A stretch of 41,050 bases of DNA from assembly GCF_003943615.1 (NCBI RefSeq), contig NZ_RJPZ01000005.1, positions 15,229 through 56,278 of the forward strand, written 5' to 3'. The translations under genes were made by a program, and so were the position numbers. The DNA comes from Streptococcus australis (GTDB lineage Bacteria; Bacillota; Bacilli; Lactobacillales; Streptococcaceae). Shown here in pieces: positions 16,270 to 25,975 of the stretch; position 1 is the stretch's first letter; each line of letters begins with the position of its first letter. Below the pieces are notes generated by a model, which saw only the letters and a list, made by a program, of their open reading frames with translations, was not told the DNA's origin and made no database searches.

Positions 16270-16905
16270 CTAAAAGACAACGCGGGTTCCATGGACCTGA
16301 TCCACCCCTGAGACATCAAGAAAGAGCTGACGATTCTCCAAGGAGATACCACCACCTGCCAAGATTTCTAACTGGCCATCCGCTAACTGAGCATACTCTT
16401 CGTAGCGTTCCAAACGTTGGTCTAAATTGGTATCTGGGCTTCCAGCTCTCGTTAATAGTCGCGTCACGCCCTCTTTCTTCATCCACTCGATCGTCGACGC
16501 TTGATCTTCTAAAGGAATCTGGTCAAATGCCATATGCATGGTCAACTCGAATCCCTGGCTGGCTTCGATGAAAGCAAGCATAGCGGCTTTATCCAGCTGA
16601 TTGTCTGAAGATAAGACTCCAACAGCCAAGCCATCAACACCCAAGTCACGAGCAACTCTCCAGTCTTCTAACATGATGTCTAGCTCTTGCTGAGAATAAA
16701 CGAAGTCTCCTCCTCGCGGACGGATCATGACGATCACCTCGGCCTGATAGTCTTTAGCAATTCGAACAGCTTCTTTAATCACAGCATAGCTTGGAGTCGT
16801 ACCTCCAACCGCTAAGTTATCACATAATTCTACACGACGTGCTCCTGCTTGAAAAGCCTTCTCTAACAGAGTTATGTTCTCTGCACAAAATTCATAAAGT
16901 GGCAT
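16270..16905 (-). CDS. cutC: CutC family copper homeostasis protein
   Basis: This 211-residue TIM-barrel protein carries CutC landmarks: YEFCAENI at the start, GARRVELCDNLAVGGTTPS near residue 22, VIVMIRPRGGDFVYS near 57, TMHMAFDQ near 122, and LTRAGSP followed by ILAGGGIS. The family was linked to copper tolerance in E. coli and to Cu(I) binding in Enterococcus; its enzymatic role, if any, is unclear. It lacks the longest C-terminal tail of some homologues but otherwise looks intact. It starts with ATG at 16905 after AGGGAGA and is the first gene before the MmcQ-like gene, with an intervening terminator. Confidence 0.9.
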   Translation of the reverse strand: MPLYEFCAENITLLEKAFQAGARRVELCDNLAVGGTTPSYAVIKEAVRIAKDYQAEVIVMIRPRGGDFVYSQQELDIMLEDWRVARDLGVDGLAVGVLSSDNQLDKAAMLAFIEASQGFELTMHMAFDQIPLEDQASTIEWMKKEGVTRLLTRAGSPDTNLDQRLERYEEYAQLADGQLEILAGGGISLENRQLFLDVSGVDQVHGTRVVF

Positions 16906-16978
16906 CCTAAATCTCCCTGTATTTGAAATCGGTTTCTTGTTCTACCTTACTCTTTTTTCGAGGCTTTGTCAATTAGAA

Positions 16979-17010
16979 AAACCATCGGCCTCATCAGAAA
17001 CCAATGGTTG
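16979..17010 (-). terminator. Terminator after the YpmS-like gene
   Basis: On the minus strand AACCATTGG pairs with CCGATGGTT, followed by a short T run (TTTCT). Confidence 0.65.
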
Positions 17011-17014
17011 ATTC

Positions 17015-17617
17015 TTAATAGGAAATTGGAACGATAATCTGTAGAAGCATGTTCCCTTTTTCGACCTTGGCAGAATGGATATGGTAGCCACTTGTCGGCA
17101 TGGTCAGTTGGATTTGATTCCCTGTCATAGTAGCTCCTGTTCCTTCTTGGTTAACTTTTTCGGAAATTTTCGAAGCAACCAAGGCACGTGGAATCGGGAG
17201 ATGACCTAGTCGAGCCCGTTCTAAGTTCAAGGTCAATTTCTGATCCGTCACACTCGTTGTAAAGTCCATACTCACCATGGTTTCAACCAGTCCTAATTCA
17301 ATTGGAACTTGAATGTTGATATAGTTTCCATTCATAGATACCGCTGTACTGAGGAGGGTTTCATCCGTCATTTCCCCTGCCATGGATTTAATTACTTGGC
17401 GCAATTGAGGAGAATTGAGCTGCAGTTCTGTTTGGAGCCCTGAAGCTGTCAGGTCTGCTGTAGAGAGGCCTTCTTGAGCCAGATCTACCAGCGAAGTGTT
17501 CACTGTCACATTTTTAAATTGTTCCTGAGTCGAAACTTTTGCTGGAATCAAGATAATTACTAAGACTATCATTAGGAGGAAGGTCAGTCCGATGAGTCGT
17601 TTCATCCATTTCCACAT
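17015..17617 (-). CDS. YpmS family (DUF2140) membrane-anchored protein
   Basis: This 200-residue protein begins with one membrane anchor (LIGLTFLLMIVLVIILIPA, about residues 8-27) and continues outside the cell. The segments VSMNGNYINIQVPIELGL and ARLGHLPIPRALVASKI fit the YpmS/DUF2140 family known from Bacillus and streptococci. The function is unknown. The start at 17617 has a strong GAGGTGA site six bases upstream. It appears to be monocistronic, with its own terminator before cutC. Confidence is good for membrane topology and moderate for the family name. Confidence 0.8.
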   Translation of the reverse strand: MWKWMKRLIGLTFLLMIVLVIILIPAKVSTQEQFKNVTVNTSLVDLAQEGLSTADLTASGLQTELQLNSPQLRQVIKSMAGEMTDETLLSTAVSMNGNYINIQVPIELGLVETMVSMDFTTSVTDQKLTLNLERARLGHLPIPRALVASKISEKVNQEGTGATMTGNQIQLTMPTSGYHIHSAKVEKGNMLLQIIVPISY

Positions 17618-17747
17618 ATGGTCACCTCATTTCAATTTTATAAAAAATAGAGATCTTTCTTTTGATATTGATTAATTCTTTTTCAAAATATGTTTTCTAT
17701 TCTACCCTAATTTCTCAAAAAAAGCGACCAAGAGGAATAAGATACAC

Positions 17748-17781
17748 ATAAAAAAGAGGAGGAACTATGTCCCAACCTCTT
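17748..17781 (-). terminator. Terminator resembling one end of the family 1 repeat
   Basis: On the minus strand AAGAGG-TT-GGGAC pairs with GTTCC-T-CCTCTT and is followed by TTTTTT. The arms resemble the GAGGCTGGGAC/GTCCTAGCCTC hairpin of family 1, but no other part of that repeat is present. Confidence 0.7.
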
Positions 17782-17789
17782 GCTTCATC

Positions 17790-17990
17790 TTAATGGAATT
17801 GCATTCCACCATCCACGATGATGGTTTGGCCTGTGATGTAGTTTGAATCAGGACCAGCAAGGAAGCTAACCGCTGCAGCGACATCTTCTTGTTCAGATAG
17901 ACGATTCAGAGTGATATCTTTAGCAAAAGTTTGCATACCCCATTCGTCGTCTTTACCTGCGTTCTTACCAACTTCATGAGCGACATTTAA
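17790..17990 (-). pseudogene. C-terminal remnant of an acetoin/diacetyl reductase (SDR family)
   Basis: On the minus strand an open frame with no start codon at a sensible place encodes the last 65 or so residues of a short-chain dehydrogenase. It reads WGMQTFAKDITLNRLSEQED, then VAAAVSFLAGPDS, then NYITGQTIIVDGGMQFH and TAA. NYITGQ and IIVDGGM are the hallmark C-terminus of (S)-acetoin-forming diacetyl reductases (BudC/ButA). A complete gene would need about 760 bp; the Rossmann GxxxGxG motif and the catalytic S-Y-K are missing, and the upstream sequence is now the promoter region of the small gene at 18119. It is a deletion remnant. Confidence 0.85.
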
Positions 17991-18028
17991 TGGAATAAGA
18001 TAACTGATGAATAACCGGGAGTATTATT

Positions 18029-18082
18029 TTGACAAAAACACTTATTTTACCTATTGTTTTGAGGGTTGTTTCATGCTACACT
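18029..18082 (+). promoter_or_regulatory. Promoter(s) of the 35-residue membrane protein gene
   Basis: Two overlapping candidates exist: TTGACA-17-TATTGT (18029-18057) and TTGTTT-17-TACACT with a TGC extension (18054-18082). Either leaves a leader of at least 30 bases. Confidence 0.55.
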
Positions 18083-18118
18083 AATCATAAGAGTATCAAA
18101 CATTAAGGAGATCAAACA

Positions 18119-18226
18119 ATGAAAGAATTCATGGATAAATTGAATAACTTACCAAAGCCAGTTCAATACATTATTGCAATCATTATTTTCTTCATCGCCT
18201 TTTACATTTCTTATAGCTTGTTCTAA
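18119..18226 (+). CDS. Small single-pass membrane protein (35 residues)
   Basis: The frame is 35 codons with a soluble N-terminus (MKEFMDKLNNLPKPVQ) and one hydrophobic segment from about residue 17 to 35 (YIIAIIIFFIAFYISYSLF). It has an excellent AAGGAG site eight bases before ATG, promoter elements upstream and a strong terminator hairpin (18281-18303) after it, so it looks like a real transcription unit. I do not recognise a family. The protein should insert with its N-terminus inside the cell. It sits between the reductase remnant and the convergent glp operon. Confidence 0.75.
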   Translation: MKEFMDKLNNLPKPVQYIIAIIIFFIAFYISYSLF

Positions 18227-18280
18227 GCTAGCGCTTTAAAAGCCCCCTCTAACCTTAATAAGGCTATTATGATTATTTAA

Positions 18281-18310
18281 GAGAACCTTCTAATGAAGGT
18301 TCTTTCTATT
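18281..18310 (+). terminator. Terminator shared by the small membrane protein gene and glpF
   Basis: AGAACCTTC-TAAT-GAAGGTTCT is a perfect stem followed by a T-rich tract. It lies between convergent genes, and the A-rich left side lets it serve the minus strand too. Confidence 0.8.
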
Positions 18311-18311
18311 T

Positions 18312-19013
18312 TTAAAACATTTTAAAGACTGCTACTGCAAGTACTGCACCGATGATTGGACCAACTACTGGAATCCAAGCGTAACCCCAGTCACCATCTC
18401 CTTTATTAGGAATAGGCAGAAGGCTATGCATGATACGAGGTCCTAGGTCACGAGCTGGGTTGAGAGCGTAGCCTGTAGTTCCACCGAGAGACAAACCAAT
18501 CCCTACAATCAAGGTACCAACGGCAAAAGTACCAAGTCCTGCTTGAAGGTCATAAAGACCAAGTGCAAAGATGGTTAATAGCAAAACAAAGGTTCCAAGG
18601 ATTTCACTGATTAGATTGGAAGTAGTGTCTTTGATAGCTGGACCTGTACTGAAGGTTGCAAGGATATTTCCAGGATTTTCTTCTGCCAAGTAATGAGGTT
18701 TGAACTGTAGCCAGACAAGGACTTGCCCTACCATGGCTCCGGCAAATTGAGCAATGATATAAGGAATCACAGATGCCCAAGCTAGTCCACCATTAAGAGC
18801 AACACCAATTGTCACCGCGGGATTCAAATGAGCTGGACTTAACTTACCAGAGATAAAGGCTGCCACTGCAACCGCAATCCCCCAACCAAGAGTAATGACG
18901 ATCCAACCTGAGTTGTGGCTTTTCGTTTTTGGAAGAACCACTCCTGCTACAACTCCATTTCCCAAAAGAATGAGGATCAAAGTCCCTAAAAATTCACCAA
19001 ATAATTCTTTCAT
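18312..19013 (-). CDS. glpF: Glycerol uptake facilitator (aquaglyceroporin)
   Basis: This 233-residue MIP-family channel has six membrane segments and both pore motifs: HLNPAVTIG near residue 65 and ALNPARDLGPR near 190. The D after NPAR is typical of glycerol facilitators rather than water-only channels. It lets glycerol enter by diffusion. It is the third gene of glpK-glpO-glpF on the minus strand, 69 bases after glpO. The ATG at 19013 has GGAG upstream. A wobble-containing hairpin and a TATAAT-like box in the glpO-glpF gap could let its level differ from the enzymes. Confidence 0.93.
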   Translation of the reverse strand: MKELFGEFLGTLILILLGNGVVAGVVLPKTKSHNSGWIVITLGWGIAVAVAAFISGKLSPAHLNPAVTIGVALNGGLAWASVIPYIIAQFAGAMVGQVLVWLQFKPHYLAEENPGNILATFSTGPAIKDTTSNLISEILGTFVLLLTIFALGLYDLQAGLGTFAVGTLIVGIGLSLGGTTGYALNPARDLGPRIMHSLLPIPNKGDGDWGYAWIPVVGPIIGAVLAVAVFKMF

Positions 19014-19037
19014 ATGATTTATTTCTCCATTATAAAG

Positions 19038-19078
19038 AGGGGCCGGTTAGACATTCTTCTTTCCAACCCCTTTTTTGT
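19038..19078 (-). promoter_or_regulatory. Hairpin in the glpO-glpF gap
   Basis: In minus-strand RNA AGGGGUUGG pairs with CCGGCCCCU (two G-U pairs). It is followed by CTTTATAAT rather than a clean T run. It may protect or attenuate the message between glpO and glpF. Confidence 0.4.
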
Positions 19079-19082
19079 TTTC

Positions 19083-20909
19083 TTAATTTTTTAATGATGC
19101 TAAGTCGTTGTTTTCCAAAGCAACTTGCAAGTCTTGACGGTAGCCTGCTTTTTCTTCTTCTGACCATTCATAGAAGCGACCCATTTCATCCAAAACAGGT
19201 TCGATAACCGCATCTAAGCTATCGCGCATGAAGAGCATGTGATTAGTCCGACGAAGGAGGAAATCAACTGGGCTGAGTGCTAATTCATTGCGCATTGCGT
19301 AGTGAAGTGACAAGGTATCTGCTAGGCTCAATCCAGGTGCTTGTTCCACGCTATGAGCAAGGGCGAAGACCTTAGGTGCATTAGAACCGTATAGGTTAGC
19401 TAGGTAGTGAGCTTCCTTGCTATCCAAGCCACGAGACACTCCAAGTTGAGCAAAGGCTTCGATTTCAGCATCCACATTCGTTGGGTTAATTTCTCCACCG
19501 GATACTGGGTAGGTCTTCGAATTGATGAGCTTAAACTGACGGTCGAACTCTTCCTTAAGAATGGTCAAGACACGCTCCATAGCTCCTTCGGCCATCTTGC
19601 GGTAGTCTGTAATCTTCCCACCAGCAAGAGTAAGGAGACCATTGTCATCGCGATCGAGGCTTGATCCACGAGAAACAGCAGATGGGTCCAAGTGTTTTTC
19701 AGATGTGCTGCCTTCCAAGTGGCTAATTGCAAATTCAACATCTTCACGCGATTTTTCTTTAGAAAGATAGCCTTCAACTGTTGCAATCAACGCATTAAAG
19801 CTCTCATCACTGATAGTGCCGTTGTTACCACCATTGTAATCAGAAGCACTGTTTCCTGAGATCAAGGGACGAAGACCAGCCCAGCTACTTTCGATATCAT
19901 CGATGGTGATGTGAGCTTCTGGGAAGCGGTTATTCACGATTCCCAACAAGTATTCGACATCTTCTTGAGTTACTTTTGGATGCTCTAAGTCGCCAGTGTA
20001 GTCCGTGTCAGTCGTTCCGAAGTAAGTTTTGTTTTCACGTGGCAAGACGAAGACCATACGACCGTCTCCAAGACCAGTATCAAAGTAGACTGGTTGAGAA
20101 ACTTTGATCTTGCTTGAATCTACGACCAAGTGAACACCCTTGGTTGGACGCATTTGTGAATGCTGCTCTCCATTATTTGAGAGATTACGCACTTTATCGC
20201 TCCAAGGTCCAGTTGTATTAATCACCAAACGTGCCTTGATTTCAAAGACTTGATCAGTCAAGAGATCACGCGCTACTACACCTGTAATCTTACCAGATTC
20301 ATCAAAGAGGAATCCTTCTGCTTTTACGTGGTTGGCAATGAGGGCCCCATCTTGGTTGGCACGTTTGATATTTTCAATCACCAATCGAGCATCGTTGTTA
20401 CGGAAGTCTAGGTAAACCCCGCCACCAACAAGACCTTCTTGTTTCAACTCAGGCTCCCGATCCAACACTTCTTCTTTGGTCAAGACCTTGTTGGCAGCTG
20501 GTGTATTGCTGACACCTGCCAAGAGGTCATAGAGGTCCATAGCTACCTTGAGACGGAAGAGGCTGAAAGTTGCCCCATCTTCATCATATACTGGTAAAAG
20601 CATTGGGTCTGGTTTTGGAATATGAGGAGCAATTTGTTGCACTACAGCACGTTCTGATACCGTATCTGATACCACTTCTACGTCAAATTGTTTGAGGTAG
20701 CGAAGTCCACCGTGGACCAATTTTGTTGAACGGCTAGAGGTTCCTTCCGCAAAGTCCTGCATTTCGATCAAACCAGTTTCAAGACCACTGGCTGCTGCCT
20801 GGAGGGCTACCCCAGCACCTGTGATCCCACCCCCGATAATCAAAAGATCCAGGGTGCGTTCTTGCATTTTCTTAATCGATAATTCACGTGTTTTCTTTGA
20901 AAATTCCAT
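19083..20909 (-). CDS. glpO: Type 1 glycerol-3-phosphate oxidase
   Basis: This 608-residue FAD enzyme oxidises glycerol-3-phosphate to dihydroxyacetone phosphate, passing electrons to O2 and releasing H2O2. The N-terminal dinucleotide fold LLIIGGGITGAGVALQA is at about 23-40; GTSSRSTKLVHGGLRYL near 57 and FGTTDTDYTGD near 290 are typical of the GlpD/GlpO family. The full length, with an insert relative to GlpD, fits the streptococcal oxidase. It lies 33 bases after glpK in the same operon. In other streptococci the H2O2 contributes to competition and virulence. The protein is soluble or peripheral at the membrane. Confidence 0.95.
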   Translation of the reverse strand: MEFSKKTRELSIKKMQERTLDLLIIGGGITGAGVALQAAASGLETGLIEMQDFAEGTSSRSTKLVHGGLRYLKQFDVEVVSDTVSERAVVQQIAPHIPKPDPMLLPVYDEDGATFSLFRLKVAMDLYDLLAGVSNTPAANKVLTKEEVLDREPELKQEGLVGGGVYLDFRNNDARLVIENIKRANQDGALIANHVKAEGFLFDESGKITGVVARDLLTDQVFEIKARLVINTTGPWSDKVRNLSNNGEQHSQMRPTKGVHLVVDSSKIKVSQPVYFDTGLGDGRMVFVLPRENKTYFGTTDTDYTGDLEHPKVTQEDVEYLLGIVNNRFPEAHITIDDIESSWAGLRPLISGNSASDYNGGNNGTISDESFNALIATVEGYLSKEKSREDVEFAISHLEGSTSEKHLDPSAVSRGSSLDRDDNGLLTLAGGKITDYRKMAEGAMERVLTILKEEFDRQFKLINSKTYPVSGGEINPTNVDAEIEAFAQLGVSRGLDSKEAHYLANLYGSNAPKVFALAHSVEQAPGLSLADTLSLHYAMRNELALSPVDFLLRRTNHMLFMRDSLDAVIEPVLDEMGRFYEWSEEEKAGYRQDLQVALENNDLASLKN

Positions 20910-20942
20910 AATTCTTCACTTTCTATTCTTTCGGAGAATGGA

Positions 20943-22481
<1,539 letters not shown>

Positions 22482-22508
22482 TTAGGAGACGTACTCCTTA
22501 CAATCTCT

Positions 22509-22533
22509 AGTATACAAAATAAACCGCTTTCAT
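22509..22533 (-). promoter_or_regulatory. glpK promoter with cre site
   Basis: The minus strand has a -10 TATACT (22509-22514). Immediately upstream, ATGAAAGCGGTTTAT (22519-22533) matches the CcpA consensus WTGNAANCGNWNNCW at all but one position. The overlap with the -35 region implies repression by CcpA when a preferred sugar is present. Confidence 0.65.
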
Positions 22534-22654
22534 GATCATCAATTTTTTTAAGAATTTTAAAAAATTTGAGTAGCAAGGCTTCAATCGCTTGAGCCAGAAG
22601 AGATTTCCACACCTCTGTTATATTAAATTTTCAGACAAATTTCAGTAATTTCCA

Positions 22655-22685
22655 TCAAAAAAAGAAGACGCAAGTCTTCTTCTTA
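22655..22685 (-). terminator. Terminator after the Mga-like regulator
   Basis: AGAAGAC-GCAA-GTCTTCT is a perfect stem flanked by an A run, giving T residues on the minus strand. It separates the regulator from glpK. Confidence 0.8.
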
Positions 22686-22692
22686 TGCCATA

Positions 22693-24132
22693 CTAGGTAT
22701 TGCTTTCCCCATAGATCATCTGGCGAATGTGGGCCAGATCGATCAGATCTAGGTCATATTTCAAATAATAGACAGGAATCCGCTGGGTAAGACTAATCGG
22801 ATTATTGGTCACGATCAAATCGTAAGTTGAAGATGGATCAAAGGCTTCAATGGTAATAAAACGATTGTACTCTAGGTAGCGCTTGAGGGTTTCAGTCATC
22901 CGTATATAGCCTAGATAGCCCACTGTTAAGTCTAGACCGATCTTAATTTGTCTCCCACTATTTTCTGCGATATACTCCATTAATTGGAGCCACTCCCACT
23001 TGATTTTTTTATCCAGAGCTGTCCCTTGGCAAAAGATGGGAAGTTTACTAAAGATAGTATCTGCTACTTCTCTATAATCATGACTACTAAAGACATAGGG
23101 ATTGTGGGTTTCAAGTTGGTACTTATACTTGTCTTGAAGAAGGTAGCCTGTAAAAAGATAGACCTGTCCACAAATTTGGCTTAATTCATAGGTCACAGGC
23201 CCTTCGATATAATCCCCTAATAACTTCTGCGTTTTCATCTCTTGAATGAGTTGCGTTGTCAAATTACCAATCTCTCCCCCAAAGCCTAGGATGTACTCCA
23301 TAGTATGAAGCGGGAGGATCCGATGGGTGATAAGGAAAGCAAAGAGGACTAACATCTCTCCATCTTCATGGCTTAGAGCGATGTGTTTCCCAGAAAAGAG
23401 ATGGTTTACCCGACAAAACAAACGTTGGTAAAAAATGTTGTTCGTATAGCCCTTCATCTTCTGTTCAATTTCTTGAAACTGACATGCATTGACCTTGAGT
23501 CGTTGCTGGGTAATATGGGACCAGAGAACAAAATCCAAGCGTTGACCTTGAGACAACTGGGCACCACAGAGTTCTTCTAAGGTTGCAATTTCGCTTTGTC
23601 TTTCTTTCCTGTCCAGTTCTTGTTTCCAGTCTGCACTAGCCCAGACTTTTCGTAGCAAGCAAAAATAAAAATAACGAATTTTATGTTCAGGCCCCTTGAG
23701 GCGCCCATTCTGGATGGAAAATTGAAACTCAGCTAATAATTTGTTTAAGCCCGAAATATGACGCCCTAGTGTGGCTTCACTAATCAAGAGCTCCTGCGCT
23801 AATTGTTGAGCTTGAAATTGACCATGATAAAGCAAATAGATCAATAGTTGGTACTTGATGGCATTGTCCAAAAAAGCCCGACGAATGTCTCGCCCCTTGG
23901 TATCCGAACCTATAAGAAGTCGAAGATTTTCATCTTCTAGCTCAATAGAGAGGGCCAGCTGATTCTCTTGAGCCTTGTCATTGATCAGTGCAAGATATTT
24001 GTTCAAGGTTGCTTTGGAAAATTCCGTCTCAGCCATCACTTCTGACAGACTACTTGGAGAATGTTGCTGCAGATGAGACAAGATTAAAAACTGCCCACCC
24101 TCACTTTTTTCCATTAAATCAGCTAAATGCAT
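22693..24132 (-). CDS. Mga/PRD-like transcriptional regulator
   Basis: This 479-residue protein resembles the Mga helix-turn-helix family. A first helix-turn-helix lies around residues 15-45 (SLSEVMAETEFSKATLNKYL) and a second around 100-130 (FQAQQLAQELLISEATLGRH). PRD-like helical regions follow, and an EIIB-like C-terminal segment begins near 385 (IKIGLDLTVGYLGYIRM...SSTYDLIVTNNP). Proteins of this type respond to PTS phosphorylation. Its place directly upstream of glpK on the same strand suggests control of glycerol genes, an arrangement I recall from S. pneumoniae, but the link is inferred. A promoter lies at 24165-24193. Confidence 0.78.
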   Translation of the reverse strand: MHLADLMEKSEGGQFLILSHLQQHSPSSLSEVMAETEFSKATLNKYLALINDKAQENQLALSIELEDENLRLLIGSDTKGRDIRRAFLDNAIKYQLLIYLLYHGQFQAQQLAQELLISEATLGRHISGLNKLLAEFQFSIQNGRLKGPEHKIRYFYFCLLRKVWASADWKQELDRKERQSEIATLEELCGAQLSQGQRLDFVLWSHITQQRLKVNACQFQEIEQKMKGYTNNIFYQRLFCRVNHLFSGKHIALSHEDGEMLVLFAFLITHRILPLHTMEYILGFGGEIGNLTTQLIQEMKTQKLLGDYIEGPVTYELSQICGQVYLFTGYLLQDKYKYQLETHNPYVFSSHDYREVADTIFSKLPIFCQGTALDKKIKWEWLQLMEYIAENSGRQIKIGLDLTVGYLGYIRMTETLKRYLEYNRFITIEAFDPSSTYDLIVTNNPISLTQRIPVYYLKYDLDLIDLAHIRQMIYGESNT

Positions 24133-24164
24133 TTTCAGAAAACCCTTCCATTTTTATTAGTTTT

Positions 24165-24193
24165 AGCATAACACAAAAATTACGAAAGTCGAA
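24165..24193 (-). promoter_or_regulatory. Promoter of the Mga-like regulator
   Basis: On the minus strand TTCGAC and TATGCT are 17 bp apart, with a TGT extension before the -10. GGAAGGG lies ten bases before the ATG. Confidence 0.5.
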
Positions 24194-24239
24194 ATTTAAT
24201 GCTTATCAGTTCCATCTAAAAATTACCAATCTCTAAATT

Positions 24240-24275
24240 ATAAAACCTCTCACCGAAATTGGATGAGAGATTGAA
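24240..24275 (-). terminator. Terminator after the CPBP pseudogene
   Basis: On the minus strand CTCTCATCC and GGTGAGAG form a stem, followed by GTTTTAT. Confidence 0.6.
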
Positions 24276-24282
24276 AGCTATT

Positions 24283-25030
24283 TTATGATTTTCGTATGGC
24301 CACTAGCCAAGAGGCTAATAGAATTTCAAAAATAACCAGAAGAATAATCTGAGTGAGTGAACTCTGAACCAGCATGAGAACAGCCAGACTATCGATCAGC
24401 ATATGAGCGAGGATACAGGGAACAGCTCCTTTCGAGTACTCCTTGAGAGCTCCAAATAGGAAGGTATTCCCTAAAATCATCAGGTAAAGATGAGATAGTT
24501 AGACGAACCTGCTGTAATCCAAGGGAGTTGGTAGATAGGGATATGCCAGAGGAACCAGACAAGAGAAAGAACCATCATTTTAGTGATAAAGTTCTTACTA
24601 AAGTAAAGATGATCCTGTAAAAACCAACGCCAGCCAACTTCTTCCAGACCTCCATATAAAAAGGTCCAGGGGAAATATAGGAAGAAGGCCAAGAGGGAGT
24701 TCCCAGTAAAACTAACATTCATAAGTAGGATGGATACCCCGTAATAGATGGCTGGGACCAGCAAAGTTAGAGACCAAGTCTTGGTGCTCTCTTGCTGTAG
24801 AAAAGTTTGTTTAAAAAATTCTCCAAGGGATTTCGTTTCACCTAAAACGATAGAAAAGCAAATAGCCGTTATCATGGGAATCAAATTCATCAGGATGAAA
24901 AGCAAAGAGCCTCCCAAACTCCTTCCATCTGGGAAAAACCATAGGACAACTTGCCCTACTAGAAAAGTAGCAAGGATGCCGTCAGTGCATACCAGATAGC
25001 GACTGATTGTTTTGAAATAAATTTGCTCAT
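24283..25030 (-). pseudogene. CPBP family intramembrane metalloprotease, broken by two frameshifts
   Basis: The pieces add up to a multi-pass CPBP (CAAX-like) protease of about 250 residues. Motif 1 is GGLEEVGWRWF, motif 2 is LVWFLWHIP and motif 3 is LAHMLIDSLA. The well-placed start (ATG 25030, AAGGAG five bases upstream, MSKFISKQSVAIWYALTASL) runs into TAG at 24959 in a different frame from the main body. The body then stops at TGA 24480, where a further shift leads into MILGNTFLFGALKEY carrying motif 3. Two indels mean no single chain holds all three metal-binding motifs. In other species CPBP proteins act in bacteriocin immunity or membrane proteolysis. Sequencing error cannot be excluded. 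Confidence 0.8.
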
Positions 25031-25071
25031 TTTTTCTCCTTAACGGGATAATCAATCAGATAGATTGTACC

Positions 25072-25923
25072 CTAATCCGCATCGACCCACAAATGGTATT
25101 GTTCACAATGCAAGCATCGAAAGAGATAGCCACACATGTCACCATCCTTGACTAGGTAGTCAGCTACATCTTGAAACTCACCACGCGCCTCATATTCTTC
25201 CAAAACTTGCTCCGCAATCCCCATCTCTTCCAGTTCACGAGTGCCCACAGTTCCCAAATAAGCACAATAATCTTGGCAGCAGGAGAGCCAATTTTCGCCT
25301 TGCCAGCTACTATAGCCTGGAGTTTGACAGAAGAGGACCCGGTCTTTTTCCTTATCCATGACCCTTTGCCACTCTGCATCTTGGATAAACTCTGCTTCAA
25401 ACTTTTGGGCAGCACGACCAGTAGAGATACAATTTGGACAGAGATTCCTTAGCTCTTCCACACAATAGGGTCTCAAAGCATAATAGATGGTGTGGTCTAC
25501 CCCACACGAAGGACAGGTTTTGGACTCCCCTTCCTTAAAGGCGCCAGTCGCTAGTGGATCCGGGTGATAGCGAAAGGCCGGTAAGTCTCTGACCTTCTCC
25601 TTATGAGCCTCTTTTTCTTTTTCGGTCAAAGGTCGAGGGAGCGCAAAGCGATCTCCATGACTATGACTCATCTTTTCTAAGGTGAAAAGTTTCTTAACTT
25701 GCTTGCGATCTGACTTGTCGACAAGACCCAAAAAGAGAGTATAAGCACTGGCATACAATCCCAACTCTTGGTAGACATCGACCAAGACCTGCTTAGCTTC
25801 TAGAGTTTCCAGTAAGGCCAGCCGATCCGAAAATTCATAGAGAGCTAGTACGCTGGATGAATCCTTATCTTGCGCTTGGAACTGTTTTTTTAAGTGGATA
25901 TATTCTTTCATAGAATCGTTCAT
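25072..25923 (-). CDS. CbrC family (UPF0167) zinc-ribbon-like protein
   Basis: This protein of about 283 residues has an N-terminal helical region (about 1-90) of unknown type and a CbrC/UPF0167 domain: FRYHPDPLATGAF near 118, CPSCGVDHTIYYALRPYC near 140, LCPNCISTGRAA near 165, and a final FRCLHCEQYHLWVDAD. The Cys pairs suggest metal binding. CbrC of E. coli was named for colicin E2 tolerance, but the molecular function is unknown. The frame can start at GTG 25935, ATG 25923 or ATG 25911; I choose 25923 because GTGAG precedes it at a workable distance. It precedes the CPBP remnant on the same strand. Confidence 0.8.
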   Translation of the reverse strand: MNDSMKEYIHLKKQFQAQDKDSSSVLALYEFSDRLALLETLEAKQVLVDVYQELGLYASAYTLFLGLVDKSDRKQVKKLFTLEKMSHSHGDRFALPRPLTEKEKEAHKEKVRDLPAFRYHPDPLATGAFKEGESKTCPSCGVDHTIYYALRPYCVEELRNLCPNCISTGRAAQKFEAEFIQDAEWQRVMDKEKDRVLFCQTPGYSSWQGENWLSCCQDYCAYLGTVGTRELEEMGIAEQVLEEYEARGEFQDVADYLVKDGDMCGYLFRCLHCEQYHLWVDAD

Positions 25924-25975
25924 AGAATTGCTCACTTTCGTTTTTTCAAAGAATTAAAAGCTAGTTTCATTTATT

